A stretch of 64,000 bases of DNA from Symsagittifera roscoffensis. Its lineage: Eukaryota; Xenacoelomorpha; Acoela; Convolutidae. Both the position numbers and the translations under genes were made by a program. Shown here in pieces: positions 11,244 to 20,749 of this stretch. The notes beneath the pieces were generated by a model. It did not search any database, was not told the DNA's origin, and worked only from the letters and a program-made list of their open reading frames with translations. The stretch covers positions 9,532,670-9,596,669 of the forward strand of contig NC_087062.1 in the NCBI RefSeq assembly GCF_963678635.1, given 5' to 3'. Each line of letters opens with the position of its first letter. Position 1 is the first letter of the stretch.

Positions 11244-12246
11244 CTATTCGGTCAGCAGAGGTATTCCTCCATTCGCCTCCCTCACTCCTTCTCTCGTCTT
11301 TGCGCTTCTCTCTTCGCCTGTCAAATGCCTGTTCTGCATCAGGAGGTATTCTACTAGCAGCGTCTTTAGTCCAGCAGCACACTTATAGGAATAAGTCTCT
11401 GCACTCGGGTGGGCCTTCCTCACCGACAGGGGTTCCCCATATTTCATCAGTCGATGAAATGTCGTCAGCTCCCCATGTGTCAGTTGTATCAGGGTCAAGT
11501 ATCTGTCAATTCGGAGCGTCTCCACACCTCTGCTAAACATATATGCTGGGCCCATGCTGAACAGATACCTGGGGTATACCAAGTACAAAGCCAGTAGGAG
11601 GTTGATTGGCATACTCAAGAGTTCCTGCACGAACGCCTCGAAGATCGCGTTCCCCGCGTAGAACACCTTGTCTATGTACTTCTTTTCCCAACATGGACTC
11701 AAGATGACGGTGGGGAGATTCGTTTGCTGCCGTGACGAATCTCCCCACCGTCATCTCTTTCTTTTCTGCTACTTCCAGCTGTTCCTCCAGAAACTCCCAT
11801 ATTTGCTTCACCAGCGGTGGAGCACTCTCGCTCGTCTTGTCCGTCACATTTTCAAGTCTCGGGGTCAGGAACGGCCATCTTCCTCTCTCTTGAGTTAGAC
11901 GGTATGCCATCGATTCCACTTGTTTTCGGCTGCAGCCACATTCTTTCTCTGGTTGTTTGGGCCCCCTCGTGCTGCTAGTCGAAATCGTGATCGTCAGCTC
12001 CAAACTCCCGAACCACAGGCTGGCTGTTAGATGAGTTATCACAGATGGGTCATCTCCCACCTCCGGGTTGAACTTCAGTTGCCGGGAAAGGTTCAACACC
12101 TCCAGACAAAGGACCTCGTCCAAGACGATTAGGATGTCCACAAGCGCGTAAAAGCCCCTTAGAGCGTGGGACACATCCGCCCACGCCGCCGCCACTTCCG
12201 ACTTCAAAATTCTCAAGTTCACCATCTTCAGGAGGCTCCAGCTCAC
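11244..12246 (-). pseudogene. Giant retroelement ORF, N-proximal helical segment (block A)
   Basis: Overlapping frames 12246-11533 and 11702-11244 cover this part. Landmarks are RILKSEVAAAWADVSHALRG, LKQIWEFLEEQLEVAEKKE-like helices, and YSYKCAAGLKTLLVEYLLMQ. All are conserved in block B at 42492-41125. A frameshift separates the two frames. Around 11701-11760 there is also a short local inversion-like duplication: the string gacggtggggagattcgttt is followed by its near reverse complement. Block B has extra coding sequence at that position. No domain recognised; the composition suggests an all-alpha soluble region. Confidence 0.55.
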
Positions 12247-12735
12247 GATTTGGGGCCGCCATCAGCATCCGCCATCCGTTTCCCTCCGCAATCAGAATTA
12301 ACATGGCGTAAACGAATTGTAAAGCAGTTGGCATACTAGCGTAACCCGGCGATGACGCGAAAACCAATCTTGTCTTCGATCCCAACCGGGATGTCACCAG
12401 TTCCTGCACTTCATTCAATGCTGCAAACAGCTTCTGAATCGCCTCCCAGATCTTCTTTGGTGTAGGCTCCCCACTTCTCAGAGGCTCAAGTAGTCCCGCC
12501 ACGTGCAGGTGATCATTCATTCCCGCGAACAATAAACACTTCGGTTCACACGGTATCTCTGAGTTCATCGCTACGACCAGGGTCAACATTTGATTTAACT
12601 CCGCCCCTGCAAGAAGGTAAACCAAGGTTTCTGGCCAAAACAACTTCGGTGACGTCCCCTCAAAATCCGACCCCGCCACAAGGATCGCTCTCGCCGTTCC
12701 AGGATCTGACCGATCATAAATTGCTAACGTCTAGG
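12050..12735 (-). pseudogene. Second SGNH-like domain with GMND motif (block A, family-1 part)
   Basis: The 209-residue frame reads from VAGSDFEGTSPKLF through CLLFAGMNDHLHVAGLL to TRLVFASSPGYASMPTALQF. A beta-strand followed by AGMNDHL resembles SGNH-hydrolase block III (G-x-N-D). I see no convincing block V (D-x-x-H) afterwards, so this may be a degenerate or non-catalytic relative. The diverged copy at 13640-13392 (RFAGMNDHLHSRGFM) and block B (LFAGMNDHLHAAGLL) keep the motif, which argues that it is under constraint. A frameshift at the C-terminal end (about 12200) sends the frame into a Gly/Arg-rich tail that is not native. Confidence 0.5.
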
Positions 12736-13309
12736 CCAGCTGTGAAGTTCCACAGGATCTACCGTACCTTGGGTCTTCCGCAAGTTTCGCACCCATGTAG
12801 GCCGTATCAAGACGTCTCATGTCCTTTGGTTCAAGAAGCTTGTCCACTGCCCTAAGCTCCGCGGGGATCACCACTCTGGTCCTGGCTGTACTAGTCCGAT
12901 GCTTGGGTGGCTCCACTATGAGGCCCGGACTTCCCAGCTCCTTGAGAGGTCTGTAATTGATTAGTCCCATTATTGATCTCTGGGGAATTTCCGTCAAGTC
13001 CGCCATCTCCAGTGTCTTGGCTCGAGAGAAGTGCCCCTCATGGGCCTTTAGCCAAATCACACAATAATGATTGCTCAAGTCCTCATGTGACAGACTCTTG
13101 ATCCCCAAGGCCTCCGTCAACTCTTGTCTGCAGGCTAGATCCTCGAGATCCAGATGCTTCACTCGTTCCAGGTTCAGGGTTCTGATTGCTTCCCCCGGAC
13201 CTTCCGCTTTCTTCCTGCTGTCTACAATCACCACTGACGACACAACCGAGCTCTGGTGCGTAGAAGGTTCCGCCTCGTCGTCTCCTTCCATGGGTGACGA
13301 TCTCACCAA
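12736..13309 (-). pseudogene. Unrecognised module X (family-1 part, block A)
   Basis: This 192-residue frame has the core VIWLKAHEGHFSRAKTLEMA, then DLTEIPQRSIMGLINYRPL. The same pattern occurs at 14058-13819 (WLMAAGINFSSRTTLRFADL, then MGPVNARLL), at clearly lower identity. The pattern is W-L-K/M, H/N-F-S, then L-x-x-A-D-L, then M-G-x-x-N. It lies between the first and second SGNH-like domains in both versions. Block B lacks it: there the sequence jumps from the first SGNH domain straight to the second. Function unknown. Confidence 0.5.
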
Positions 13310-13391
13310 GGGTCCACCTTCGCATATACAAACTTCAGTCCATCCGGGAGCTCTGCATATCCCGGAGGCAGTGCAAACACGGCTCTCGGTG

Positions 13392-14368
13392 TTATCTTGG
13401 TGAAGGCACCTTCATTAGGGTGTCCACTACTTCACCCATTGACTCAAGGATATCCTTTATAGCTGGCCATATAGCGTCGTCGGCTTTCGTAGGCTCTCTG
13501 AGTCTGCTCATGAAACCCCTACTGTGTAGATGGTCGTTCATGCCAGCAAATCTGATTGTGATTGTGTTCATTTCTGTCTGTCGTTGTACCCCGATTGCCA
13601 TCGACACAAGTTGCATTAGGTCCAGGTCGACCGCTGCCAAAACAGAGACTTGGAGGTATACACGAAGTCTGAGCTCGCGACTACCATGATATTTGCCTTC
13701 CTCATTTCTGCTTTGTCATACGCAGCAAAGATGGTCTCATCTTTCTTGATCGCCTTCAATCCACCGTATCTCTGAACATCAACTTCTTGGTTTACTTGTT
13801 TCGATTATGCTCTATCTTTTACTTGACCTGGGGTGCTTTTCTCTGTCTGAACATTTTGGTGCCTATTGGTGCCCTCGTCGTCAAGAATCTTCCGGGTCTT
13901 TCTTCTCGATTTCCTTCATCGTGATTCAGCTTCACGTCCTGCAACAGTCTCGCATTTACTGGACCCATTGTATTGTTTGAGGGCAGTCCCTCTAAGTCGG
14001 CAAATCTCAAGGTGGTTCTAGAGCTGAAGTTTATGCCAGCGGCCATCAACCAGTCCACGCCTGTTATTGATTACAGTCCGTTGACAGACAATCTCGCTCC
14101 ATTTAACATTCTCAGGGCATCTGCTGCAAAGCTCACCGTCTGAAGGTTCAATTTCATCAGATCCTGTTTGTATGTATGCCAGGGAGAAGGTATGGGCCTC
14201 GACCACATCAAAGAGCTCCTGTCTGGACGTCGCTCCTCTCGGCTGGTACTCGCCGTCTCTGATCTTGTGTCTGATCTTGAGGTGCTGGTCGTCTCCGCGG
14301 TTGGATTGATAGGTCCTAATCTTCGTCTTGGATGGACGGTTCTCCTCATTGGCGCTTCCCCCAATCAA
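13392..14368 (-). pseudogene. Module X plus GMND domain, diverged relative (family-2 part)
   Basis: Frames 14368-14018, 14364-14071, 14058-13819 and 13640-13392 are pieces of the same modules as 13309-12050 but only distantly similar. The part at 14058 carries module X. The part at 13640 carries RFAGMNDHLHSRGFM and DDAIWPAIKDILESMGEVVD, matching the family-1 layout. The sequence then stops, and family-1 module X begins again at about 13310. Block A therefore contains X-GMND-X-GMND, where an ancestral element would have X-GMND. This is best explained by unequal exchange between two related elements. Confidence 0.5.
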
Positions 14369-14448
14369 TCTTGTACAAATGTCCTTTGCCCTGGCTCGCT
14401 AAAGCTTTGCGGCCTGTATGTCACGGCTGGAAATGTTCCCAAACGTGT

Positions 14449-15070
14449 TTATAAGTTAGGGGGCACGAAGGTTGAAACTGCCGGCTCATTCGTGGTTTCT
14501 TCCTTCTTCAGCACTCCCGTGTCAAAGAGCTCGACTTCCATTTCATTCAGTTGCTCTTGGAAGACTCTGTTCAACCAGGCTTGTGCTTCAATGCTATCAA
14601 AGTGGATTCCATCGGTGATTAATTTGGCCTGATTCATAGCTCTCAGCTTGTGTTCAATATCCATAAGGATCATCCGTCCAGCATTTAGACTCGCCAAGTT
14701 CCTTTTTATATTGTTCCACCTGATGAATCCTTCATTATGTCTTCTTCTTGTCGCTGTCAACGTTCTCGTGCTCATTGATACGGTGCAGACGGTCAGTACC
14801 GCGCACTTGAATTTATGGCAGAGAGTAGTACATAGGCACACCATCATCGATTCCCATTGTGCCTCTTCCCAATCTGAGCCTCTTGATACGTTGTTCGTCC
14901 CTACTAGGATCATTATGTTAGGGATCTTCCCTGGGTTCATCAGCCATCCGAAAAAGCTGGGCTATCCTTGCACCTCCAAAGGCCATCACCGTAGTGATCC
15001 AGGAGGTCCTCAAATTCTGGAGTACTCTCACCAAGCTGCCACCCAGTATCAGATGTGATGTCCCAAGTGG
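14449..15070 (-). pseudogene. SGNH/GDSL hydrolase domain in the giant ORF (block A)
   Basis: Blocks of the SGNH hydrolase superfamily appear in order. Block I is LILGGSLVRVL at about 15045 (the usual G-D-S-L has become G-G-S-L). Block II is a Gly in MAFGGARIAQL. Block III is ILVGTNNVSRG (usual G-x-N-D; Asp is replaced by Asn). Block V is TDGIHFDSIEAQAWL near 14590, giving the D-x-x-H pair. A frameshift near 14935 separates block I/II from III/V. The family includes esterases and acetylhydrolases acting through Ser, Asp and His. Here the nucleophile Ser and the block V Asp/His remain, while the block I Asp is lost. SGNH/esterase-like domains are known from ORF1 of some CR1-type LINEs; here the domain follows a Ty3/Gypsy integrase. 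Confidence 0.7.
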
Positions 15071-15560
15071 CGGTTGCTGCAGGTTTACTGCTGGGCTCTA
15101 AGTCGATCGATTGAAGCAGGCTCGCTAATCCGTGTCTGGAACTCCTGTGAAGCTATACTTCAACTGGTTGTTCTTCTGCACTTCAATCACTCGGGACACT
15201 TTCTTCATCAGCATTTCTCGTATTTTTCTGTCTGTAACCTTAGAGCTCTTTGTCGGTAACGTTGTATCACTAACTCCCGTTCTCGTCATCATCTCTTGCC
15301 CGTGTCATCTATTGTCCCATAGGTTGCAGTCACCCCGGAACCTGGCGCATTTCTATTAGCGACCAATCGTCCAACTGTCTCTATCAATTTTCTCACCGTT
15401 TGCTCCACAACTGGGTCACCTAAAGTGTCACTCGGGTCGGGGAATATTCCTTGTAGGTAACACTTTTGCTACGGCTGTCGTCAACATCAGCCGCTCCATA
15501 CGCTCTTTGTACTCTTGCCTCAAGCGCTCTATTTCTTCAACCTGTTTCTTGTTACAATCT

Positions 15561-16160
15561 TCAAACTGTTTTTTTCCTTATGTCTCTATCTTCCTCTGTA
15601 CTGAGCATGGTCTTGGTCATTTTATCCAGCTTCCTTCTGGTCTTCTCCAGTTCTTCTACCGTTCCGTTAAGGTCTTGCATGGTTTCGTTTGTCTGAACCT
15701 CGTCCTCTACTCTCGCCCTCTTTGGTGGCACAGCTGCTTTCAGTTGTGAACAAGACGAGGCAGCCTCGCTGTTCATTTCCTGATGCATCATCCTCAATCC
15801 AGGCCTAGGCTTGGTGGGCAAAGGCATCTCACCTGGTTGGTAGGTGCTCGAACTTCCCAATCCGGGTTCGTTCGCCAAGTCACTTCCTGAGAGAGCCCCG
15901 TTTCTCCACCTCATCACTCTCATGTTCGGGCGGTCTAGTACTCCTCTTTCTCCATATGCTGCCATCAATAAGACTTCCGTGGGGTGGTCCCCACGGCTAT
16001 CATGCCCCAAGATGTTTTTTAAGGCGGTCAGCAACATGACTACCTCTGTGTCCTCCAGAGCGAAGTCTCGATCCATCAGCCGACGATAGATCGCATCTAC
16101 CATCGTTCCCACATATGCCTCTGCCAGGTCCATCAATTCGTTTATGTTGAAGTTGTCCAT
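15561..16160 (-). pseudogene. N-terminus of the giant ORF, gag-like with coiled coil (block A)
   Basis: This frame has a clear ATG at 16160 (MDNFNINELMDLAEAYVG) and 199 residues. The first ~60 residues look helical and acidic. The middle is Pro/Gly/Ser-rich with a KRARVEDEV patch, and the end (VEELEKTRRKLDKMTKTM) looks like a coiled coil. The block B start at about 44149 (MEDRFWKSVPAAFRKPTLDE) aligns in layout: both have a T-E-x-x-L-M stretch some 70 residues in. A frameshift near 15561 separates it from the SGNH domain. It follows about 420 bp of AT-rich spacer after the macrodomain ORF. It could be a gag of a second head-to-tail element or the true start of a third ORF. Confidence 0.5.
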
Positions 16161-16583
16161 TTTCTTTCAGATTCGATTCTATCATCGGTTTGATGAATTG
16201 AAATCAAGTGAATAATTAAATGATCAATCAGGATCTAAAAAAAAGTCACGAACATCACATTTGTCAGCTTTACACTAATCTTATATTAAAATTTACTTAA
16301 AACAGTCAGATAAAAAGATTTTGATCCTAAAATTTTTTAAAATCAGTTTGTTACTTAAAATTTGGAATTCGACCTAAAAATGGACAGTCCAAACTTTGGA
16401 TCTATTACTAAGATCATCATTCGGTTATTCGTGGTCACTTATTCCTTCTTACCCAGGGTCTTAATAACATACGACGTAACATAACATAAAAAAACACACA
16501 ACACACCACACACATTTAGTATGACACCTTCCTGCATGCAACCTAAACTCAGCGTATACTTAAATAATATTTTTTATAAGTAA
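16161..16583. other. AT-rich spacer between macrodomain ORF and giant ORF
   Basis: About 420 bp with no open frame. On the minus strand it holds a donor-like CTGGGTAAGAAGG (about 16450) and, just upstream of the giant-ORF ATG, an acceptor-like CTTTTTTTTAG. These would allow a spliced subgenomic message, but the match to splice consensus is the only evidence. The block B spacer at 44150-44432 is of different sequence. I see no tRNA primer-binding site or terminal repeat that would make this an LTR. Confidence 0.4.
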
Positions 16584-17504
16584 TTATACTTGTACATTAG
16601 TATCAGAGAAGATTACGTGTATCAGTGCATAATTCTCCCGTGGATGCAGTCGTCCTCTGTTTGGATTGTACACTGGAAGCGAGAGTTCCTTCACTCCCCT
16701 TTCCACAAGGAAGTCTCTAAATCTCTTCAAGGACAAGACAAGGTTTTCCGGGTCCACCTGCCGCTTCTCCGTCGCCTCAGTCACCAAGAAGCATAATTAC
16801 TTTCCCGGTATCTGTGAAGCCGCCGGAGGCAAAGCCGCTACGCCTCCTATTCCTTGTCTTTGCTTTTAAAGGAATTCTACGTTTTTACATTCTCTCTTAA
16901 AATCCGCTGCTAATGCTGTCTTTAAACTCATGTCTGCTGTGATCGCTATCGCACATGTTCTGTTTGTGAGTATAAAATCGCTATCTGTCAATATTATTCT
17001 ACTTGAGTTTTCATTTGATAAGCTAAAATATGACTCAACTACTCTCCCTATGTACGGTTTTTTAGGGTCCTCGCCTGTTTTCGCTTCTAAATCACCTGTC
17101 TCTCTTGCTATCCTTAATTTTTTTATTAATAATTTTTCAGTGTGGGTAAGTCCTATCCCCACTTTCCGGACAAAAATATCCATCGACTTCCCCGTCGATC
17201 GCATACCGGATATTAAATCGAGGTTGGAAGTAGGAATGAGTAATTGCCCTTCCTGGGCAGCCCAGGAAGGATCATCTCTTTCGGTTTTTATGTATTTCAT
17301 GCTTTTACGATCTACATCTCGAATCGTGACACTGGTCTCCTTTGGGTCCGACGTCATTTCATTCAGCCATTCCAAGACACACAGATTCGTCAAGTCTTGT
17401 TCATAGGATTGCTGTTGCTCGTTGTCGAATTCTACCTCGGGCTTGGACCGGTCATCGACCCCCTCCTCGTCGCGATCGTCGACTAGGTCGATGTCCTGTG
17501 ACAA
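16584..17504 (-). pseudogene. Decayed ORF with TARG1/OARD1-type ADP-ribose macrodomain, downstream of integrase
   Basis: One reading frame spans the whole interval, broken only by two in-frame TAA codons (at about 16866 and 16800). The C-terminal half, from about residue 165, matches the order of a TARG1-like macrodomain: a strand (RIILTDSDFI), then CAIAITADMSLKTALAADFK, corresponding to the L-A-H-C-x-x-x-D-x-x-M-G-x-G-I-A-x-x-F-K signature, then a Gly/Ala/Val loop, FLVTEATEKRQVDPENLVLS (family: L-I-T-K ... T-Y-E-N-L-x-x-S-L), then GVKELSLPVYNPNRGRL. The G-x-G of the binding loop is replaced (SLKTA) and the catalytic-loop G-C-G-L-D is changed to NPNRG, so ADP-ribose hydrolysis is doubtful. 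The acidic N-terminal half is not recognised. Block B has no counterpart. Confidence 0.6.
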
Positions 17505-17587
17505 ATTATTTCTTCTAGACCCACTACTTCTTCTCCTATCTTCTTCAGATCTATCCTGTATACTACGAAGTCATCTCCGCAAGGATT

Positions 17588-18912
17588 TTATTTCTTCGTG
17601 AGTCTTGTAAATGGAAGATCTGGTTCCAAATTATTGGGGACCTCCATTTGCTCGGGGTCTTGCCAGTCCTCCTCCGCGTAGGGTAAGGTTTCTCCATTTG
17701 CTCCAATCACCTCGTTGGGATCCAGGTCTAGTGGTGGACTTGGTCCTTCCTCTACGACCTCATTTCCATCGTTCTTTTCCCTGATGCCCTTCTCGTTGAC
17801 CTCACAAGGAGGGTCCAGAATCAGATAATCCCCCCTCCTCCATGTCTGCAGGTGTACACCAGTCTTCTGTCGATGAGTTGTGCGGCTTAATGTTTTCGTA
17901 GTGAGCGGCTCGGCCAGTACTCAGTCTATAAAAGCGTCCCTCCTGGTGCAATTTCGTAATCAAGAAGGGTCCCCTCCATTTTTTAGGAGCTTTTTCGTTC
18001 CTTTTGGTGGTATAACGTTCTGAAATACCCACACGTAGTCTCCTACCGAGTAAACTTCTGCACCAGCTGATTTTTTATCGAGTCTTTTCCTCTGCCTTAC
18101 CTGTGCCTGAGTTTTCAGTCTACAGAAGTCGTATAGTTCTTGTTGACGTCTAATCACATCTCTTACCTAGACTTGTGGTGATAATTTCTTCCCCTCATAC
18201 TCTGGGTAAAAGAAAATCAAGGGCAAAGACTTCTCGTGTCCTGTTAACATCATGTGTGGACTAACTCCGGTGGTGGAGTGTTGCGTGTTGTTGTAAGCTC
18301 CCATCACCTGTGGAAGATATCTGTTCCAATCGGTCATGTACCTGGAACAATATACCCTCAGCATCGACACTAACGTTCGATTTTGCCTTTCCACTAAGCC
18401 ATTCGTCTTGAGATGGTATGTCGTGGAGTGAGGATGAGACACCTGTGAACGTCTCATGAGCTCTTTCGTAAGTTCTCCCACGAAAGCCGTTCCGTTATCC
18501 GATTGAAACGTCATCGGACAACCATGTCTCGCTATCCACGTATTGATCAGGTGATCGCACGTCTCTTCTGCTGAGGCAGTTATGCAGGGCACGGTCTGTG
18601 CATACTTCATGAAGTGATCTATCATGACCAAGACTTGATTGTAACCACTGTCATACTTATCTTTTGGTGATCAATCTGCACCACCTCGTTGAATTCAGAT
18701 GACACGATCGACTGCAAGGGAAATCGAAATCTCCTTGGATCCTTGACCTGTTGGTATGACAGACATGCTGTTACCCACTTCTCGCATGCCTTTTTAATTC
18801 CAGGCCACTGAAAGCGTTTCAGGAACCTCTGGTACACTTTGTCGATTCCCTGATGGCCCATCTGATCATGTGACCTCAATAAAAAGTCTGTCTGATAGAG
18901 TTGCGGCAACAT
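17588..18912 (-). pseudogene. Ty3/Gypsy-type integrase with acidic tail (block A)
   Basis: Integrase inserts element cDNA into the host genome. The zinc-binding domain is at 18912-18720: HDQMGH fits H-x4-H, but the second cysteine pair reads CLSY where block B has CLSC, so zinc binding is probably lost. The catalytic core runs from VVQIDHQKIS (first Asp) through TFQSDNGTAFVGE (second Asp) to TNGLVERQNRTL (Glu), a complete D,D,E set. One frameshift lies at about 18635 between the first Asp and the rest. The C-terminal part has the GPY/F-type sequence KKWRGPFLITKLHQEGRFY, followed by an acidic tail ending at TAA 17590-17588. A further frameshift lies near 17800-18160. Confidence 0.85.
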
Positions 18913-20104
18913 TATCGCGTTTTATTGTCCTCTTCTCTTCTCTTACAAGCCACAATTCCGTCCTTGTTCAGATATAACCTTCCCTCTTTCTGCATAAAGT
19001 ACTGTCTCAGAATGCGGTAACTGTGTTCCTCCAAGTCTCATTTGTCCGGAGCTCCATTTTAGATCCATCTTTTCAAGTTGCTCGTCATGCGGTCATTTCT
19101 CTGCGCTCTGTAGATCCGAGAGTCTGTATCTCGCCTTCAAGTACGTCTTCAAGACCCTCATCTGATTATTCATCTGGCTGATGCGTGTCATCTTCCATCT
19201 TAACGCACCGAATCTTCGCCAACGGTCGTGTTTCTTGTTCGAGTGGTTGAAGATCAGTCCTGATCACCTCTTTTTGTGGGAACAAACTTATCGAATGTTA
19301 CGATACCGCGATTGTTTCCAGATCATCTGCTGCGTTGTCAAAGACTCTTTCACCTGGTATGAGGTAGCGATCACTGTCAGGGTCTTGATATACCTCCCTG
19401 TCCAGATCCCTTGCTCGAGTCTCCACCAGTAGCGTGGGGATCGCTAGCTCTGACAGTTCCGATCCTGAGCTCGAGTTCCTGTCTGAGTAGGTGTCGATTC
19501 CTGATTTCCGGGAATTAACATCAATTGAAGAGTCTGCGATGGAGCACGTTCCCTCCTCCGGATCAATTCTGTGTGTTCTGTTCATCCATCTGAACTCCCC
19601 GGACAAAATTTTATCCTCCAGATCCTGTTCCTCATCAGGAACTTTTTCATCTACTTCAGACTCCTCGGACAAACTACCTTGTCCCGGGTGTTGATCCTGA
19701 ACTCGCCTGCTCTCCTCACCGTTCGTCTCCCCGGACAAACTTCTTTGCCCTGGGTTCTGTTCAACCTCTTTAGCCCTCTGATCTTGAACTTCAAATGTGA
19801 CAATTTTCTTTTGTGTTCCGTTCCCCTGTTCTTTCCGTTTGTACTAAAAACTTGTTAAAACGTTTTGGGGTATCGAGGACACTAGTTGCTGAACTTTAGT
19901 CCTACAATCCCTTTCATTTTTTCTGTGTTGTCGTCTTGACGGCATGATCTCCACCTTCTCGCTGACTGTCAGTGATGCCATGGCTGCTGACCACTCAGGG
20001 TCATCTGTGGTCACTTCTCTCTCCAACAATCCACCCAGCATCCGCATCACTTGTGTTGTGACCTGCACCGTTTTATCCAATAATGAGAGGCTGTTTATGT
20101 TCAT
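18913..20104 (-). pseudogene. RNase H to integrase linker of the Ty3/Gypsy pol (block A)
   Basis: Frames 20104-19844 and 19738-19298 form a long acidic, Ser/Glu/Asp-rich linker (for example LSEESEVDEKVPDEEQDLED). It continues into a short helical segment just before the integrase zinc finger. Block B shows the same kind of acidic linker at 46566-45760, with poor identity but similar composition. A linker of more than 350 residues between RNase H and integrase is unusually long for Ty3/Gypsy pol. Stops and frameshifts interrupt it, notably between 19300 and 18915. Confidence 0.55.
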
Positions 20105-20119
20105 GCGAGAGAGTTCTCG

Positions 20120-20745
20120 CTAGAACAGGTTTGAGCACAGCAACAGATCCAAGGGCACCGGGTCCTTCTTGGATAGAATCTTTATCTCGGCTGCCTTCTC
20201 TACAGGTAACTCAGGATGTCCTGGAATCGGATGTCCAGACTTGTCTAACCATCTCGTCAAGGGAAGCGCTTCATAAGTTTCATTGTCCAGAAACGAGAAC
20301 CCTTTCTTGATTTCTACCTGATTGGCTGGCTTCTGTTCCAATCTTTCATAGATGACGGTCTTCTTGCTGAGGCTGTCAGCGTTCTGGTGTTCATCACGCA
20401 TCCTGTGCTCGATTATCATGTGGTAGCCATCTAATCTTACTATCCATCTACCAATATAACTCTGATCCATCGAGTATGGCTTCAACCAGGATAACGCTCT
20501 GTTGTACACGCGTAACTGAAAGGGAGCGCTCCCCAACTAGGCGAGGTACTTTTCCATGAATGTTACTATTGCAAACATTTCTGCTTTCGGTGCACCATAT
20601 TTCATCTCAGTGTCACTTAACACCTTGTTGCCATATGAAATGGGACGGAGAACTGTTCTTCCATTCCATTCCTGCTCCTGATGCAGTATTACGGAGATGG
20701 CTACTAGTGATGCCTCTGTGTCAAGAACAAACAGGCCCTTCGTTA
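20120..20745 (-). pseudogene. Ty3/Gypsy RNase H domain, truncated at its N-terminal junction (block A)
   Basis: The minus strand reads LFVLDTEASLVAISVILHQ, then ISYGNKVLSDTEMKYGAPKA and EMFAIVTFMEKYLA, an in-frame TAG at about 20537, and then LRVYNRALSWLKPYSMDQSY and IIEHRMRDEHQNADSLSK. This is the standard Ty3/Gypsy RNase H order: D-T-D-A-S, then E-x-x-A, then R-T/V-D-N with Asp changed to Tyr here, then I-E-H-R ... H-x-N-A-D-x-L-S. RNase H removes the RNA strand during reverse transcription. The reverse transcriptase that should precede it is missing. Beyond about 20748 the sequence changes to an unrelated Pro/Thr-rich stretch, so the element was cut there. Confidence 0.85.
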
Positions 20746-20749
20746 GGTG

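Noticed and set aside
11290-13400. CRISPR array or prokaryotic origin for the repeat-rich region
   Set aside because: Repeats are long, irregular and coding-derived; there are no short direct repeats with unique spacers, and introns elsewhere show a eukaryotic genome.
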